NCBI RefSeq assembly: GCF_023101765.2
Contig: NC_064226.1
Location: 9,416,001 to 9,480,000 of the forward strand
DNA from: Spodoptera frugiperda
Lineage: Eukaryota > Arthropoda > Insecta > Lepidoptera > Noctuidae
Direction of reading: 5' to 3'
Length of the DNA: 64,000 nucleotides
Position 1 is the stretch's first letter. Each line of letters opens with the position of its first letter. The notes under the pieces were generated by a model that had not been told where the DNA came from, did no database searches, and saw only the letters and a program-made list of their open reading frames with translations. Made by a program: the position numbers and the translations under genes. This document shows, piece by piece, positions 11,609 to 21,828 of the stretch.

Positions 11609-14047
11609 ATGAAAGTCCCTTACTTGGTTAATATGAATATATACGAGGCGTATGCCCCACTACCCTCGATGACTATGTCACCAGCCGAGGCGCCTCGGAA
11701 AATCAGAGCCGAGGACTTTGAGTGGGATACCACCACGACACCTGCTCCACTTACTTATTGCGCAGCTCTTGTTCTATCAAAAATGTTCAATGTCCTCAAT
11801 CCACTGAAGAAGATCCTTCAGAAAGACATCGATATATTGATGGACTTATATCCTGCTGACATTGAACTGAAATACAGCGTCCCTAGTATCAAGGTTAGCT
11901 TCTATTAAATATTTTACTTATTTATTACTAGCTACTTCCACGCGGTTTCGTCGCTGTGCTTGGCTCTTTTTGAGCGTATATCCTCGATAAATGGAGTAAC
12001 CCACACAAAAATATTTTTTGAGAACCAACCAATTTTGGTCTTTGTTTTAGGATGAACAATATTGGAAAAGATCATTTGAGACTAAATTCCCTTCAAAGAG
12101 GGAGTTGGGAGATATTTTCTGGAAAGGCACTTATTTATCCGCTTATCTTCAAGACTATTTGGAGTCTGTTAACCCTGACGTTTTTAGAGAAGATCAAGCT
12201 GTAGAACTTGCTACACTGGTATGTAAATTTTATCATTTTGTACTGCAAATTGCATAAGTACCTCGAATGTCATTTTAATATAGTTATAATAATGTAATAT
12301 CAGCCAGTCAAATTATATAATGTTATGTTTTACGTTACCAGGTCAGTCCATATATTTACTTCTTTGGAATCAACCAGCTGCAAATGGTCCGTCAACCACT
12401 ACCACCACTACCTTCCGATATAGTTGAAGACACGTGCGAATTTAGTGTTCCAAAAGTCTATGACCACATACCCATGGAGCCAGTTTTAGCCAAACTATAC
12501 AACCTTCGAGAAATATCTCTAGTGTTTGGTATAAATAATCTAGCGGATAGATATCTGACGAGATATTTCGAATTTACTATGGCTGATTGTGATTCCATTT
12601 GCCGTGGACTAGAAGATTTGAAACATTTGAAAATATTTCGCATCAACCGAAGTAACCTAGATTGTTCTAAAGTAAAACTGATTCTTCAAAGTCTTGTTAA
12701 AAAAGCGAGTATTGAGGAATTGGATTTCAATCATTGTAAAATTGGTGATTACGGGATGAAAGCGCTTGGTGGCTTTATTTATGTCCATGAAAATGTAAAA
12801 GTGGTGAGAATAGCCAACAACAGATTTAAAGAAGAAGGCATCCAAGGTGTCGCGTATGCTTTGCAAATGAAACCAGCGGCTCCTATAGAACTTTTAGGTA
12901 CAGTAAAAAAATGAAATGCACAAGCATTACTAGGTACAAACCTAATGAATAGTTTCACTAACTTACAGTAATTATTTTTGCAGATTTCAGCTTGAACCCG
13001 ATGTCTCTAGAATGTGCGACTATGTTCGCGGCAGCATTTGTCAGGTGCAAGGAAAAACCGCAAACTTTGATCGTTAACTCTTGCGGTTTTAGCGGAGCGT
13101 CCGCAGAGAAGGTGAGTTTTTTATCCAGTCTAAAAATATACATCATTCAAAATGAAAAGATCATGTTTCTACACCGAAATGCTAAGAAAATACTGGATTT
13201 ACAAGTTGACTTTTTATTGGTCGTATTAGATGCGTATTCTGTCGTATAATAATGGTTTTCTGGTATATGACTGTAACACCTGCGGCTTTTTACTGCGTAT
13301 GTAGATGGCGGGTCTCCTCTGCTTGAATCGTGGTCTCACTAGGCTGGATATAGCCGCCAATGATTTGTCAGGTGACGCCGAAGCCACTTTAATTCGTGCT
13401 CTAGAAAAGAACAGGAAGATCCTCAACTTAGACCTTCGAAGAACTAGTAAGTGTAGTTTATACTTTTTATGTAGTTGTAACTTTATTGTTTACTACATTT
13501 TTTTAAACTAGTCTCACATTAAATCACACGTTTTGTGGAGGTTATAAGAATGCAGATAAACTACACTAACAATACAATAAAATTTTAGTTTTTATTCCGC
13601 TTGTAGATGTATTTTCAGCAAACACAAAACAAATGTTTTGTTGTGTGTCGTGTGTGTATTTTTGTGTTGCACCTCTGCTGCGTGAGCATTTAATTGAGGG
13701 TAGGTGTTGCACACCGCATGCTGAAAATACATCTGCAAGCTGAATAAAAACTAAAAAAAAATGTATTGTTAGTGTAGCATGGATTTCCGCAAAGTAACGC
13801 CTGATTCTATAGAGATAAACTGCTACAAAACTTGAATGGCTTTTGTTTAGAGATTTCTGATGAATCACTAGCGAAGGTAGAAGAACTTCTGAAACGCAAC
13901 AAGAATCTTCTGGGACAAGAGATGGAGCCCAGTGACGAAATACCTCCTCTGTACCTCAACGAGCCAGAGTACCTTATTTGGGAGTATAATCCTAATAACC
14001 CAGAACATATACCTGGGAGGTACCCACCAAGAGTACCAGAAGTTTAG
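11609..14047 (+). CDS. Drc5: Dynein regulatory complex subunit 5 (DRC5/TCTE1), complete, six exons
   Basis: Leucine-rich-repeat subunit of the nexin-dynein regulatory complex, which links axonemal doublets and tunes dynein in cilia and sperm tails. Coding exons: 11609-11893, 12051-12218, 12342-12897, 12984-13111, 13305-13446, 13851-14047. Every intron is GT..AG and the phases join without a stop to give 492 codons (491 aa); vertebrate TCTE1 is about 500 aa. Recognition rests on a conserved N-terminal block, IRAEDFEW (about residues 33-40), then a NPLKKIL helix and DEQYWKR at the start of exon 2. Exons 3-5 hold LRR units such as IEELDFNHCKIGDYG and LTRLDIAANDLSGDA. The ATG sits in GGCACCATGA with an in-frame TAG at 11591-11593 upstream. 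Intron 1 carries a reversed LINE tail and intron 5 a MITE. The C-terminus (SDEIPPLYLNEPEYLIWEY) is not one I can match to vertebrates. Family calls are from memory of the proteins, not a search. Confidence 0.9.
11929..12008 (-). mobile_element. LINE 3' tail fragment in DRC5 intron 1
   Basis: Starts ACTAGCTACTTCCACGCGG and runs to TCCTCGATAAATGGA. It is the reverse of the tails at 24690-24882 and 55735-55895, which end GCGTGGAAGTAGCTAGT. It fills over half of the short first intron and stops about 40 bases before the exon 2 acceptor. Confidence 0.6.
13561..13777. mobile_element. MITE in DRC5 intron 5
   Basis: A 217-bp element with imperfect inverted ends of about 57 bp: CTACACTAACAATAC at the left and its reverse complement GTATTGTTAGTGTAG at the right, continuing inward to TGTATTTTCAGCA / TGCTGAAAATACA. 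The centre is T/G-rich and encodes nothing. It ends about 70 bases before the exon 6 acceptor. No clear target duplication was identified, so the superfamily is open. Confidence 0.75.
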
Positions 14048-14255
14048 ATTTAGATTTATACAATTGAAAATAATAGTTTAAACAAAAAACGATGAAGACA
14101 ATCCAAGGTTGACGGTATTAATTTTATTTTTATGATCATTGTTTTTTTTTTCTTTTTAATAACGTTAAGCTGTAGTAAACATAAAATTCAAATGCGACCT
14201 GATTGCGCTATTGGTCGGTTTTTAAAATGTCTTTATGTCATTGGTAGAGACTAGA

Positions 14256-14261
14256 AATAAA
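14256..14261 (+). terminator. Candidate poly(A) signal of DRC5
   Basis: AATAAA lies 209 bases after the DRC5 stop codon and is followed by a T/G-rich stretch (TATGTTTTGGC). Bases 14048-14255 would then be the 3' UTR. A further AATAAATAAA run sits near 14739. Confidence 0.5.
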
Positions 14262-14854
14262 CACATATGTTTTGGCTAACAACAGAGTTCACATCGTGTT
14301 TCAGTATTTAGTATGTAGTCCGTACAAATATTATTTAATATTAATTGATATTTATAAGTTTCTTTTGTTTTGGCAAAAATATCTTTAATATTTTAAATAC
14401 ACTTATTCATCAACTAAAATTATTATTCCCAACTTTGTTGCTAAAACAAAACTATCTTGTCTTAACACCTATATTATTATTTAAACATGTTTAATTTTTA
14501 TAGTTTTCAATATCAGTAATTACTTTAATGAGAACTTGACCCTGTGTGACCTTGTTTGAACTAAATATCCCTCGCTTATCGCTTCTTCGATAAACTTATT
14601 CGTAATACCTAAAAATTCATTTTAAATACCTAATTTAATAGGGAGATAACAGCGTTTACTGATTATACTTGAAGTTGGTCATTTATTTTGCATTTGCTTA
14701 TACTTTACATATTTTCATTGGCTTTATTATTCGTTGAAAATAAATAAATAAGTACTCATATTTACCACGTACATGTGTTTTGTTTTTTTTAATAATTACG
14801 TCACCATTTTCTGGTTAATGTTATTGTTTTGTGGTAGTAATCTAAAAGTGTATG
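14262..14854. other. Gene-free stretch after DRC5
   Basis: AT-rich, nothing recognised. Confidence 0.5.
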
Positions 14855-14945
14855 TGTGCTCCATCTTCGGCCACATCTTCGCTTTGGCATTCTGGCAGAA
14901 AGCGGGTTGGTGGCCAAACGCAGACTTGTAGTCTTCGTCAGTAAT
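14855..14945 (+). mobile_element. LINE 3' tail fragment (58138 family)
   Basis: TGTGCTCCATCTTCGGCCAC, ATCTTCGCTTTGGCATTCTG, GGTGGCCAAACGC. Diverged. Confidence 0.4.
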
Positions 14946-15039
14946 TTAATCATGTAAACATTCTTACCTGTAGATCACAATAAATATTTTTTTAAAAACA
15001 ACCTTTATTACCTATCTACTTAGATATTTTTTACTTTTC

Positions 15040-15276
15040 TTGCATATCCAAAATCCTGTATCAATGTATCTACATGAAAGAGAACACCCCGTTGTTTCCG
15101 AAATAGAGAAAGAAATAAGAAAGCAACATATTTTCCTGGCCGCATGCAGATTTACCAAAAATTGGATTGGTGAAACATTGCCTGGCGGACGACATACATA
15201 CATAGATGTCGGGGCAATCCCGGCCGGCTTTCTGTTCTCTACAGGTATTGGGTCCAGGGTACCTACTATTGTCTAA
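15040..15276 (+). other. Unassigned open frame of about 78 codons
   Basis: The GC-richer stretch 15040-15340 is open in more than one frame (plus: ...EHPVVSEIEKEIRKQH...PGGRHTYIDVG). I recognise no protein. Openness on both strands is typical of old repeat DNA, and no splice sites bound it cleanly. Confidence 0.15.
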
Positions 15277-15949
15277 CGCGGTGTTCATCAAGCCGCGTCC
15301 GGATTTTCCGAAATGGACAGATACGTTTTCGTACGAAAGAATTCACATTTGGTGACTAGAGAAGTAGAGAGTCATGTAGCTGGAATGTATGTAATAACAT
15401 TATGTAAACTTGATACTTACATTAATGTATCGATTACAATTTCACCCACGCCTATTTTGGTTGGGTACTAATAATAAATAAAAGTTTAATCCTGGCAATA
15501 AGAGCGAATAAACTTAATTTGCAAACTTAATAATAAAAAAATCGAACGAAATATTGGTACAGCTGAAACTCGAGTCACTGATATAATGACATAAGTCATA
15601 TTGATCCAGCGAATCAACCAATAACATCCACCATCCAATAACATAGGTAATCTGATTTTGTTTGGTTTAACTTTTCTTATAAATCAAAGTACATTATTGT
15701 ACCGCATTACACGCAAACATACACCAAGTAAACATGATGACATCATCAATTCTCCGAAATTTTTAGGTAAATACACTTTTCTACATACATAAAGCCAAAT
15801 ATCGAGAACAATACCTATTCTCTTGTAATATCAGCTATACTGATAACATTATTGTAACATTACAAGTGTACCGACCATACCACCCGTCTGCGAATGGCAC
15901 TTGTTGTTATACAACACTTTAATAATCATGAGAGGGCAGTAAGGAGTAA

Positions 15950-16397
15950 GGCCTCTTGTACACTCACGGTTTTTCGCCGTAAAAGTCGTCGCGGTTACCG
16001 CACGGCGGCGCTAAGGCACGGCGCCGTTGCCGTGTGTGCTTGCCCACGTCTACACGCTTCCGTAGTGATCCATACAGCACTGACGACCGTGCCTACACAC
16101 AGGGAATAGGCTAGTTTCCTACTAGTCAAATTCAATACTTTTTTCGAAACGTCAAAAACAATATTCTCTGTGAACTTTGTATGAAATACTCTATTATGAC
16201 GTCATAAGTTTCTAGTTTAGTTTCTAGTTTAGCTAGAAAAAAATGAAAATTAAGTAGTTCATCAATGGATGAGAGTGTGATTATTTTTGAATATTTTATT
16301 GCATTGAAAAGTTGTAATCATTTATTTTTGACCCAGTTATCATGCCTATTAACCGTAGATTTTTACGGTGAAAATCCATTTGTGTGTACAAGAGGCC
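15950..16397. mobile_element. Harbinger-like MITE, 448 bp
   Basis: Inverted ends GGCCTCTTGTACAC / GTGTACAAGAGGCC with looser similarity continuing inward (ACGGTTTTTCGCCGTAAAA / TTTTTACGGTGAAAA). TAA flanks both sides (15947-15949, 16398-16400). GC-rich left third, AT-rich right part with a 14-bp palindrome TTATGACGTCATAA at 16194-16207. Open frames inside are not genes. Confidence 0.78.
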
Positions 16398-16635
16398 TAA
16401 GACAATAATTCGTTAAATATAGGTACTGGAACCAAGATCGCCTTGGCCTGGAAAGACGCTTGGCCATTTAATTTAATCAGCAATTGTCCTAGAATAATCT
16501 AAGTATTGTTTAGGAACACGTTTAATAACTTCTTAGATTTTTCTCGAGTTAATTGTGGTAATAAATTGCTTCAAAGACAGTGTTATTCAATGTTGTTTAT
16601 TAGCTTTAGTTACCTATCTTCATCATTCTATCACA

Positions 16636-16793
16636 TGTGAAAGTTTGTTTGTTTGGATGTTTGTCTGTGAATAACGCTGCAACTCTGAACGGATTTTAGT
16701 GTTTGGTATACTGACAGAGTATGAAATGACTTGCGTGATAGGATATATTTTTATCCCACGGGAACGCGGGCGAAGCAGTTGATAGAAGCTAGT
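16636..16793 (+). mobile_element. RTE-like LINE tail
   Basis: GTTTGTTTGTTTGGATGTTTG, GCAACTCTGAACGGATTTTAG, then CCACGGGAACGCGGGCGAAG and GATAGAAGCTAGTA as the terminus. This is the common lepidopteran tail type. Confidence 0.65.
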
Positions 16794-16799
16794 AATTCC

Positions 16800-18815
16800 A
16801 GATTAAAATAAAGTCAATAACAGAAGCATCAAAAATTACATGAAATTGATGAAACATACACCTTGAGCCACGCCAACTAAAGGCTAAACACATACACAGC
16901 CTGTATACATAGGAAACCTCAATAATTATGTTGTTTTTTTTTTTACTAAGTAAAGTTACGCTATACCTGACAAATATTACCTAGAGGCAGAAGTACGATA
17001 CGACCCAAGCAAGAGCTTTCCAATTAACAGACCAAATACTGCGTACCATTATTATATCTAGTTATGAAACGTAGAAACATACACTAACCAAAATACTTGG
17101 AATTCGGACGATTGTTTGTAATAATACCACCCTACAGAATGTGAATATTACGCTGATAACCCAAGTTCGTAGCGTTTAAATGTTATCAGCAACTGAATAA
17201 CACTTGTGTTGTGATATTCTTATTTTATTTGACAAGATATCTAGCTGTAATAGGCCGAAAATCTCCTTGGGGTCTTTTCCTGGTTTTGTTTTCGTAATAT
17301 ATATTTTCAAATTACTTTTCTAGTTTCTAGATAGATAGATAGATAGGGAAAATCATCCAATAGTTTCTCCCGCCTTGAGTGAGGCAAGAGGGAGTATCAG
17401 ACTCTTACTGCCTGAAAAACACCTCGCTCCTTCTCCCGCTTTAAGCCGAAACCCCGCTAACCTGTTACGTTGTCCGCAGCTCTGGATAGTACAGATTAGA
17501 TCTGCCGGCGATATTTACTTACTCCATATTCTAACGCATTGTCTGTAAATATTGTTTAAATATAATATCAATTGACCTAGCTCATTAATTTTCCTAACGC
17601 TATATTCTGTCATCAACAGGGTGAAGGATTCAAACCAGTTAACCAATTTTGGATCAGTTATCCAAGAACGGACTGAAGTTTCCACAATTTTTTTTAGGCT
17701 CAACTATGATACTGACCAAACCCAAGCCGCTCGTAAAGCTGAATGATTATTAAGTTAGAGCAGATCTTTGTTCAGCAATAGAAGTCTTTTGGCTAATGAG
17801 AATGAACCAGATTTTTTAAAGGTTAATTTAAACTTAATTAGACTACGGAACAGAATGGACCTTCGTTCACCAAAAACGAGAAAAAAAGAAATAATGTTAA
17901 CATACTGATCTAAACCTAATAGAAGTACAGATCCACCAAGAGAGAAAACAAAGTAATCCTCACTAATTGTACCTATCCGTATGACGCATTATGTGTTGCA
18001 TTTATTCTAGATGCAGTATGAACTAGATTATGTCTACTTTTGAGGATAAATGAAAGTCAATAGCCTTATCTTTCAGTCTATTCTTATATCGTGCACGTAA
18101 TAGTCTTGTATCGCTGATAACACTAATCCCCATCATTTTCATTGACTGATTTCGGATAAACTCGTGCCTAGTGTCATGTTTACCAAAAGCTAGATAATTA
18201 CATATATAGTTTCAAGTAGGTATGTTCCAAGACTAGACAAAAATATTTAGGTACATAACCCATAATAAGATGGATGACTAATTTTTATTGTAATGTCCGT
18301 TTTGTTGATTATTTAAAAAAATTAGACACGTATATTTTTATTTTCTTACTAAAACGAATAATTTAAAAGAAATATCGATTTGAAATCTCGTGTGACATCA
18401 CTGCAAGGTACGTATAAATGACGTTTTTGCTCCCAGTCCTAAACTTTGATGCGTTTTATCTAAGTATTGTTATTTTATATGACACAATACATTACGAAAC
18501 TGGCAGACAGACCGACTAAATATTTTTTTAAGATGCATACGCCGTCATCATCCCTATACATATAGGTATGCTTTATATACGTAACTATTATTAGGTCAGA
18601 AAATATCACAACACTTTTAAGCCCCGCTGTTATAATAGAGAATCGATGAAAAACTGGCTATCTGACACGACTATCTGGCATCGAAGTGGCATCAAGTGTT
18701 CCTTTGTGGTAATCGAGATCGCCACTATTTAGTGCTATTGACCTGACATGTGCAGTGTGCACTAATAGTTGATTTTAGTTTTCATCGAAGATATAACCTA
18801 TGTAGTTTTAATTAG
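16800..18815. other. Gene-free stretch apart from one R1 tail
   Basis: Nothing else supportable; a (GATA)n run of about five units at 17328-17347. Confidence 0.5.
17344..17500 (-). mobile_element. R1-family LINE 3' tail
   Basis: Shares GGAAAATCATCCAAT..CTTCTCCCGCC and GTTACGTTGTCCGCAGCTC with the 26723 element. It begins right at a short GATA repeat (17328-17345) where the poly(A) tail would be. Diverged and 5'-truncated. Confidence 0.75.
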
Positions 18816-18819
18816 GTTT

Positions 18820-19105
18820 TATGGTAGGAAGAGGTGCTGGAATCTATAAATTCTAATCTAATATCATGAGAGAGCAGTGGGGATGTCGTTGAGGGTGCTT
18901 TTCCAGAAGTGTGCTATATGTCTATGCTACGAAGATGTAGTAGCTAAGCTGTGGAACTATGTGACCGATTCCACCGATACAAAGCTATGTAGCTGTGCGA
19001 GTAAGATGTGCTACGGAGATGCGGCGCCACAAAGTAGCTGTGCGAGGTAGATGCGCAGCTCGAGTATGTGATGTATTGATAGTAGGGAAACCATCTATAG
19101 CACGA
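18820..19105. repeat. Repeat-like purine/G-rich segment
   Basis: Contains near-repeats such as AAGCTATGTAGCTGTGCGAG and CAAAGTAGCTGTGCGAG with GATGTGCTACGGAGATG between them. Not protein coding as far as I can see. It adjoins the MITE at 19112 and resembles degenerate MITE interior sequence. Confidence 0.4.
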
Positions 19106-19111
19106 CGTTTA

Positions 19112-19577
19112 GGCCGGGACTCCACCAAAACAGAGATGTGTGCGGTGTGCTGTGTGCTGTGCGAGAAGAGATGTTTTTCAGCTCGCGGGACTCCACCAAA
19201 GCGGAGATGTGTGCGGTGTGCTGTGTGCTGTGCGAGAAGAGATGTTTTTCAGCTCGGGTGCGGGGCGTTGAGTGCTCAGTACGCATTCTGACACGCCGGC
19301 CGGCGCGCGCGCGGGGTTCTGCGGGTTGCTAGCGGGCGAGAGGGGGGAGGGTGACATCGCTCACTGCACGCCGCTCACATCTCTCGTCTCCACTGCGCGT
19401 CGTCCGCGCACAGCTCACATCTCCGCTTCCATCGCGACATACAAATATTACACATCTCCGCACAGCGATCTCCACTGAAGCTGAACGGAGAGGAGACGTG
19501 TCAATAACTCAATTCTATTGGTTGTTTAAAAAACATCTCTCCGCTCGTCTCGTCTCCGCTTTGGTGGAGTCCCGGCC
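19112..19577. mobile_element. Harbinger-like MITE, 466 bp, with internal duplication
   Basis: Ends GGCCGGGACTCCACC and the reverse complement, flanked by TTA (19109-19111, 19578-19580). A 71-bp unit is duplicated in tandem (19116-19186 and 19187-19257, two differences near the start). Strongly GC-rich with CG/GC runs. Open frames on both strands here are a by-product of this composition. Confidence 0.8.
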
Positions 19578-19580
19578 TTA

Positions 19581-21514
19581 TATTCAGTGTAGGTACACCT
19601 GAAACTACGCCCCAGTGTGAATTCATGTATGGCCCAAAGCAACTGTACCTAGGTACATAGATTTTGGTCAAATTTTACCCAAATCAACCGTGATAATTAC
19701 TGATACACATAATATGTGCAATATGTGCATATTATAAAGATAAAATAGTGACTCCTTTTCGCACGTTTCAGCCTTATTATAGTACTTTAATCCCGGATCA
19801 GTTTGCAATAGATACGTGATACTTCTCATAAATCTTATTTGGATAAGATATAAGTAGATTGCAACTAAGAACTAAGGCAATGAGGTAACTAATATTTAAT
19901 CAGCACTTAAGGTGTCAATTTTATCATATTTGCTAATCTTTATAATGTCTATCACCTATATTTTGAAGTACATAATACCTACTTGTGCACCGTATCTTAG
20001 TATTTATCTCTTTAAGGATAAAACAAATGCAGTTGGTATGATAGTATTCTAGTGTATTTTATAAATAATCATTACGTGCATCGATAGAGTTTTTGGGTTT
20101 TTTGGAAAGTATTAGTAGCATGAAACCGCACTGTGCCTCGATGTATGACAATATATGGGGAATTCATAAACTGGTGAAAAGTGCACACTGCCTACGTTTG
20201 AATAAACCTTCGCGATTAAAACTATTTTAGGTACCTACCTATTCTTTTAGATATTCTAACTTTCTAGGAAGAGTAAATAGTAGAGTGTACATAGGTACCT
20301 ATAGCTCGTTTTTACAATGGACACTAGTCCATTACCGAGGGCAGAAGGCTCGAAAACCTACATTAAATCAAAAAAATTGGACATTTTAATATCGAAATAT
20401 TAATTTCTTTACATAAGGTGAATGAAGAAAAGAAAGACATGAAAGTATTACGTGGAAAGTACAACACATTTTCGGTAGCTAGATTGTGGTGTGTTATTAA
20501 AAACTCAGCCACGCAGCCCCAGCTCCGAACTTGAAGCACGAATATATGAAGCGAGGCTTATCCACGTTACTGGGGAGATTATACTGAATACGTATGAGTG
20601 TAAGCAGAGAGTATATAATTAAGTAATATATTTATTTACTTACCCAACATAAATGCCTATTTATTATTACCTATATATCTTAAGACTTAAGTATCGCTAC
20701 AGTTATGCAATTACCGATCTACCAAGCTTTAGTCCATGTTAGCCACGCATAAAACTCCTTTTTCAACTAAAACTATGCTGTCGTAAGAATATAATATAAT
20801 ATATATTGCGTAGTAGCCATCATCGAGCGTATAACATGATATTTTCTTTCTACCATTGGATAATTATCTTCCTTTAAAAAAAAGTTTCAGCCACCACGAC
20901 CTCGTAGTTCGCCAACCTATTTATACAAATAAGTAAGTAGGTACCTACTTATTCTCTGTACAAAAAGTATAAACCTACCAAACAAATCCTGGATAAGCAA
21001 AAGCAAATCATTTATTTATGAGCACGCGACACATAACCAATAAGTAGGCAATACGACAATAAATTATGAATAATTCATAGTATTTTAGGTTATAATATGT
21101 GGAGCGTACCAGCTGCGCCTACAAGAGTCTTGCGAGCAATGTTCCGCGCCAGCAATTCAATGCTCGGAGGATTTAATCGTCTCTGATTGCGCGAATGTAA
21201 CAATCAACTTTGTGCTTAGTTATCGGGTTTTATGAATAGAAATTGATTTCTATATGATTACACTGCTAGGTTTAATATCGTGTATGACTACAGACTTGCT
21301 ATTGTTGAATGAATGAACACGAGCTTGTATATACGAATAGACTGCTTACAGACTTTTGTTAACTATTACTTATAAGTATAAAAAGTACTAGTAATAAGTG
21401 CATATTATTATGTACCTACTTAGTTAAGTTTAAGTACATAGATACATATTACTTACACTTCTTACTTACTTACGGTGTCATGGTGGAGAACGGTGGTACC
21501 CATATAGGTTTGTT
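19581..21514. other. Gene-free AT-rich stretch
   Basis: Many GTACCTA-type short motifs (AGGTACCTA, TAGGTACATA), common in moth DNA, but no gene or defined element. Confidence 0.5.
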
Positions 21515-21640
21515 TTTGAGGGGGGAAAATCATCCAATGACTTCTCCCGCCCTGGGTGAGGCGAGAGGTAGTGTCAGACTCTTACTGACTAAAAACCATC
21601 GCGTTCGTACTTCTGCTTGTCGAGCCGGAGCCCCATGGGT
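21515..21640 (-). mobile_element. R1-family LINE 3' tail
   Basis: Opens TTTTTGAGGGGGGAAAATC, matching the 26723 copy base for base at its end, then breaks off after GCCGGAGCCCCATGGGTAAC. A very short copy just outside the 3' end of the secreted-protein gene. Confidence 0.75.
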
Positions 21641-21761
21641 AACAGAGTAAGACACCACGTTATAATGACGCGAATTGATAAGGTTTTTAATGTAGTCTAA
21701 TTACTAATTTTTATTTAATAAAATTTATCAGGAATCCGTGATATGACGAAACAACTACAAC

Positions 21762-21767
21762 TTTATT
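21762..21767 (-). terminator. Candidate poly(A) signal of the secreted-protein gene
   Basis: On the minus strand AATAAA lies about 60 bases past the stop at 21829, followed by GTTGTAGTTGTTTCGTC, a GT-rich downstream element. The spacing supports 21829 as the true 3' end of the gene. Confidence 0.55.
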
Positions 21768-21828
21768 TGTAAATCCAATAAAATCATTCAAACAAATTTT
21801 ATAAGAACTTTCATTTCGAACAATATCT

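Noticed and set aside
15894..16109. 71-codon ORF with basic residues
   Set aside because: Crosses the left end of the Harbinger-like MITE at 15950; no family match.
18995..19602. Several plus and minus ORFs of 60-98 codons
   Set aside because: They fall in the GC-rich MITE and its internal duplication.
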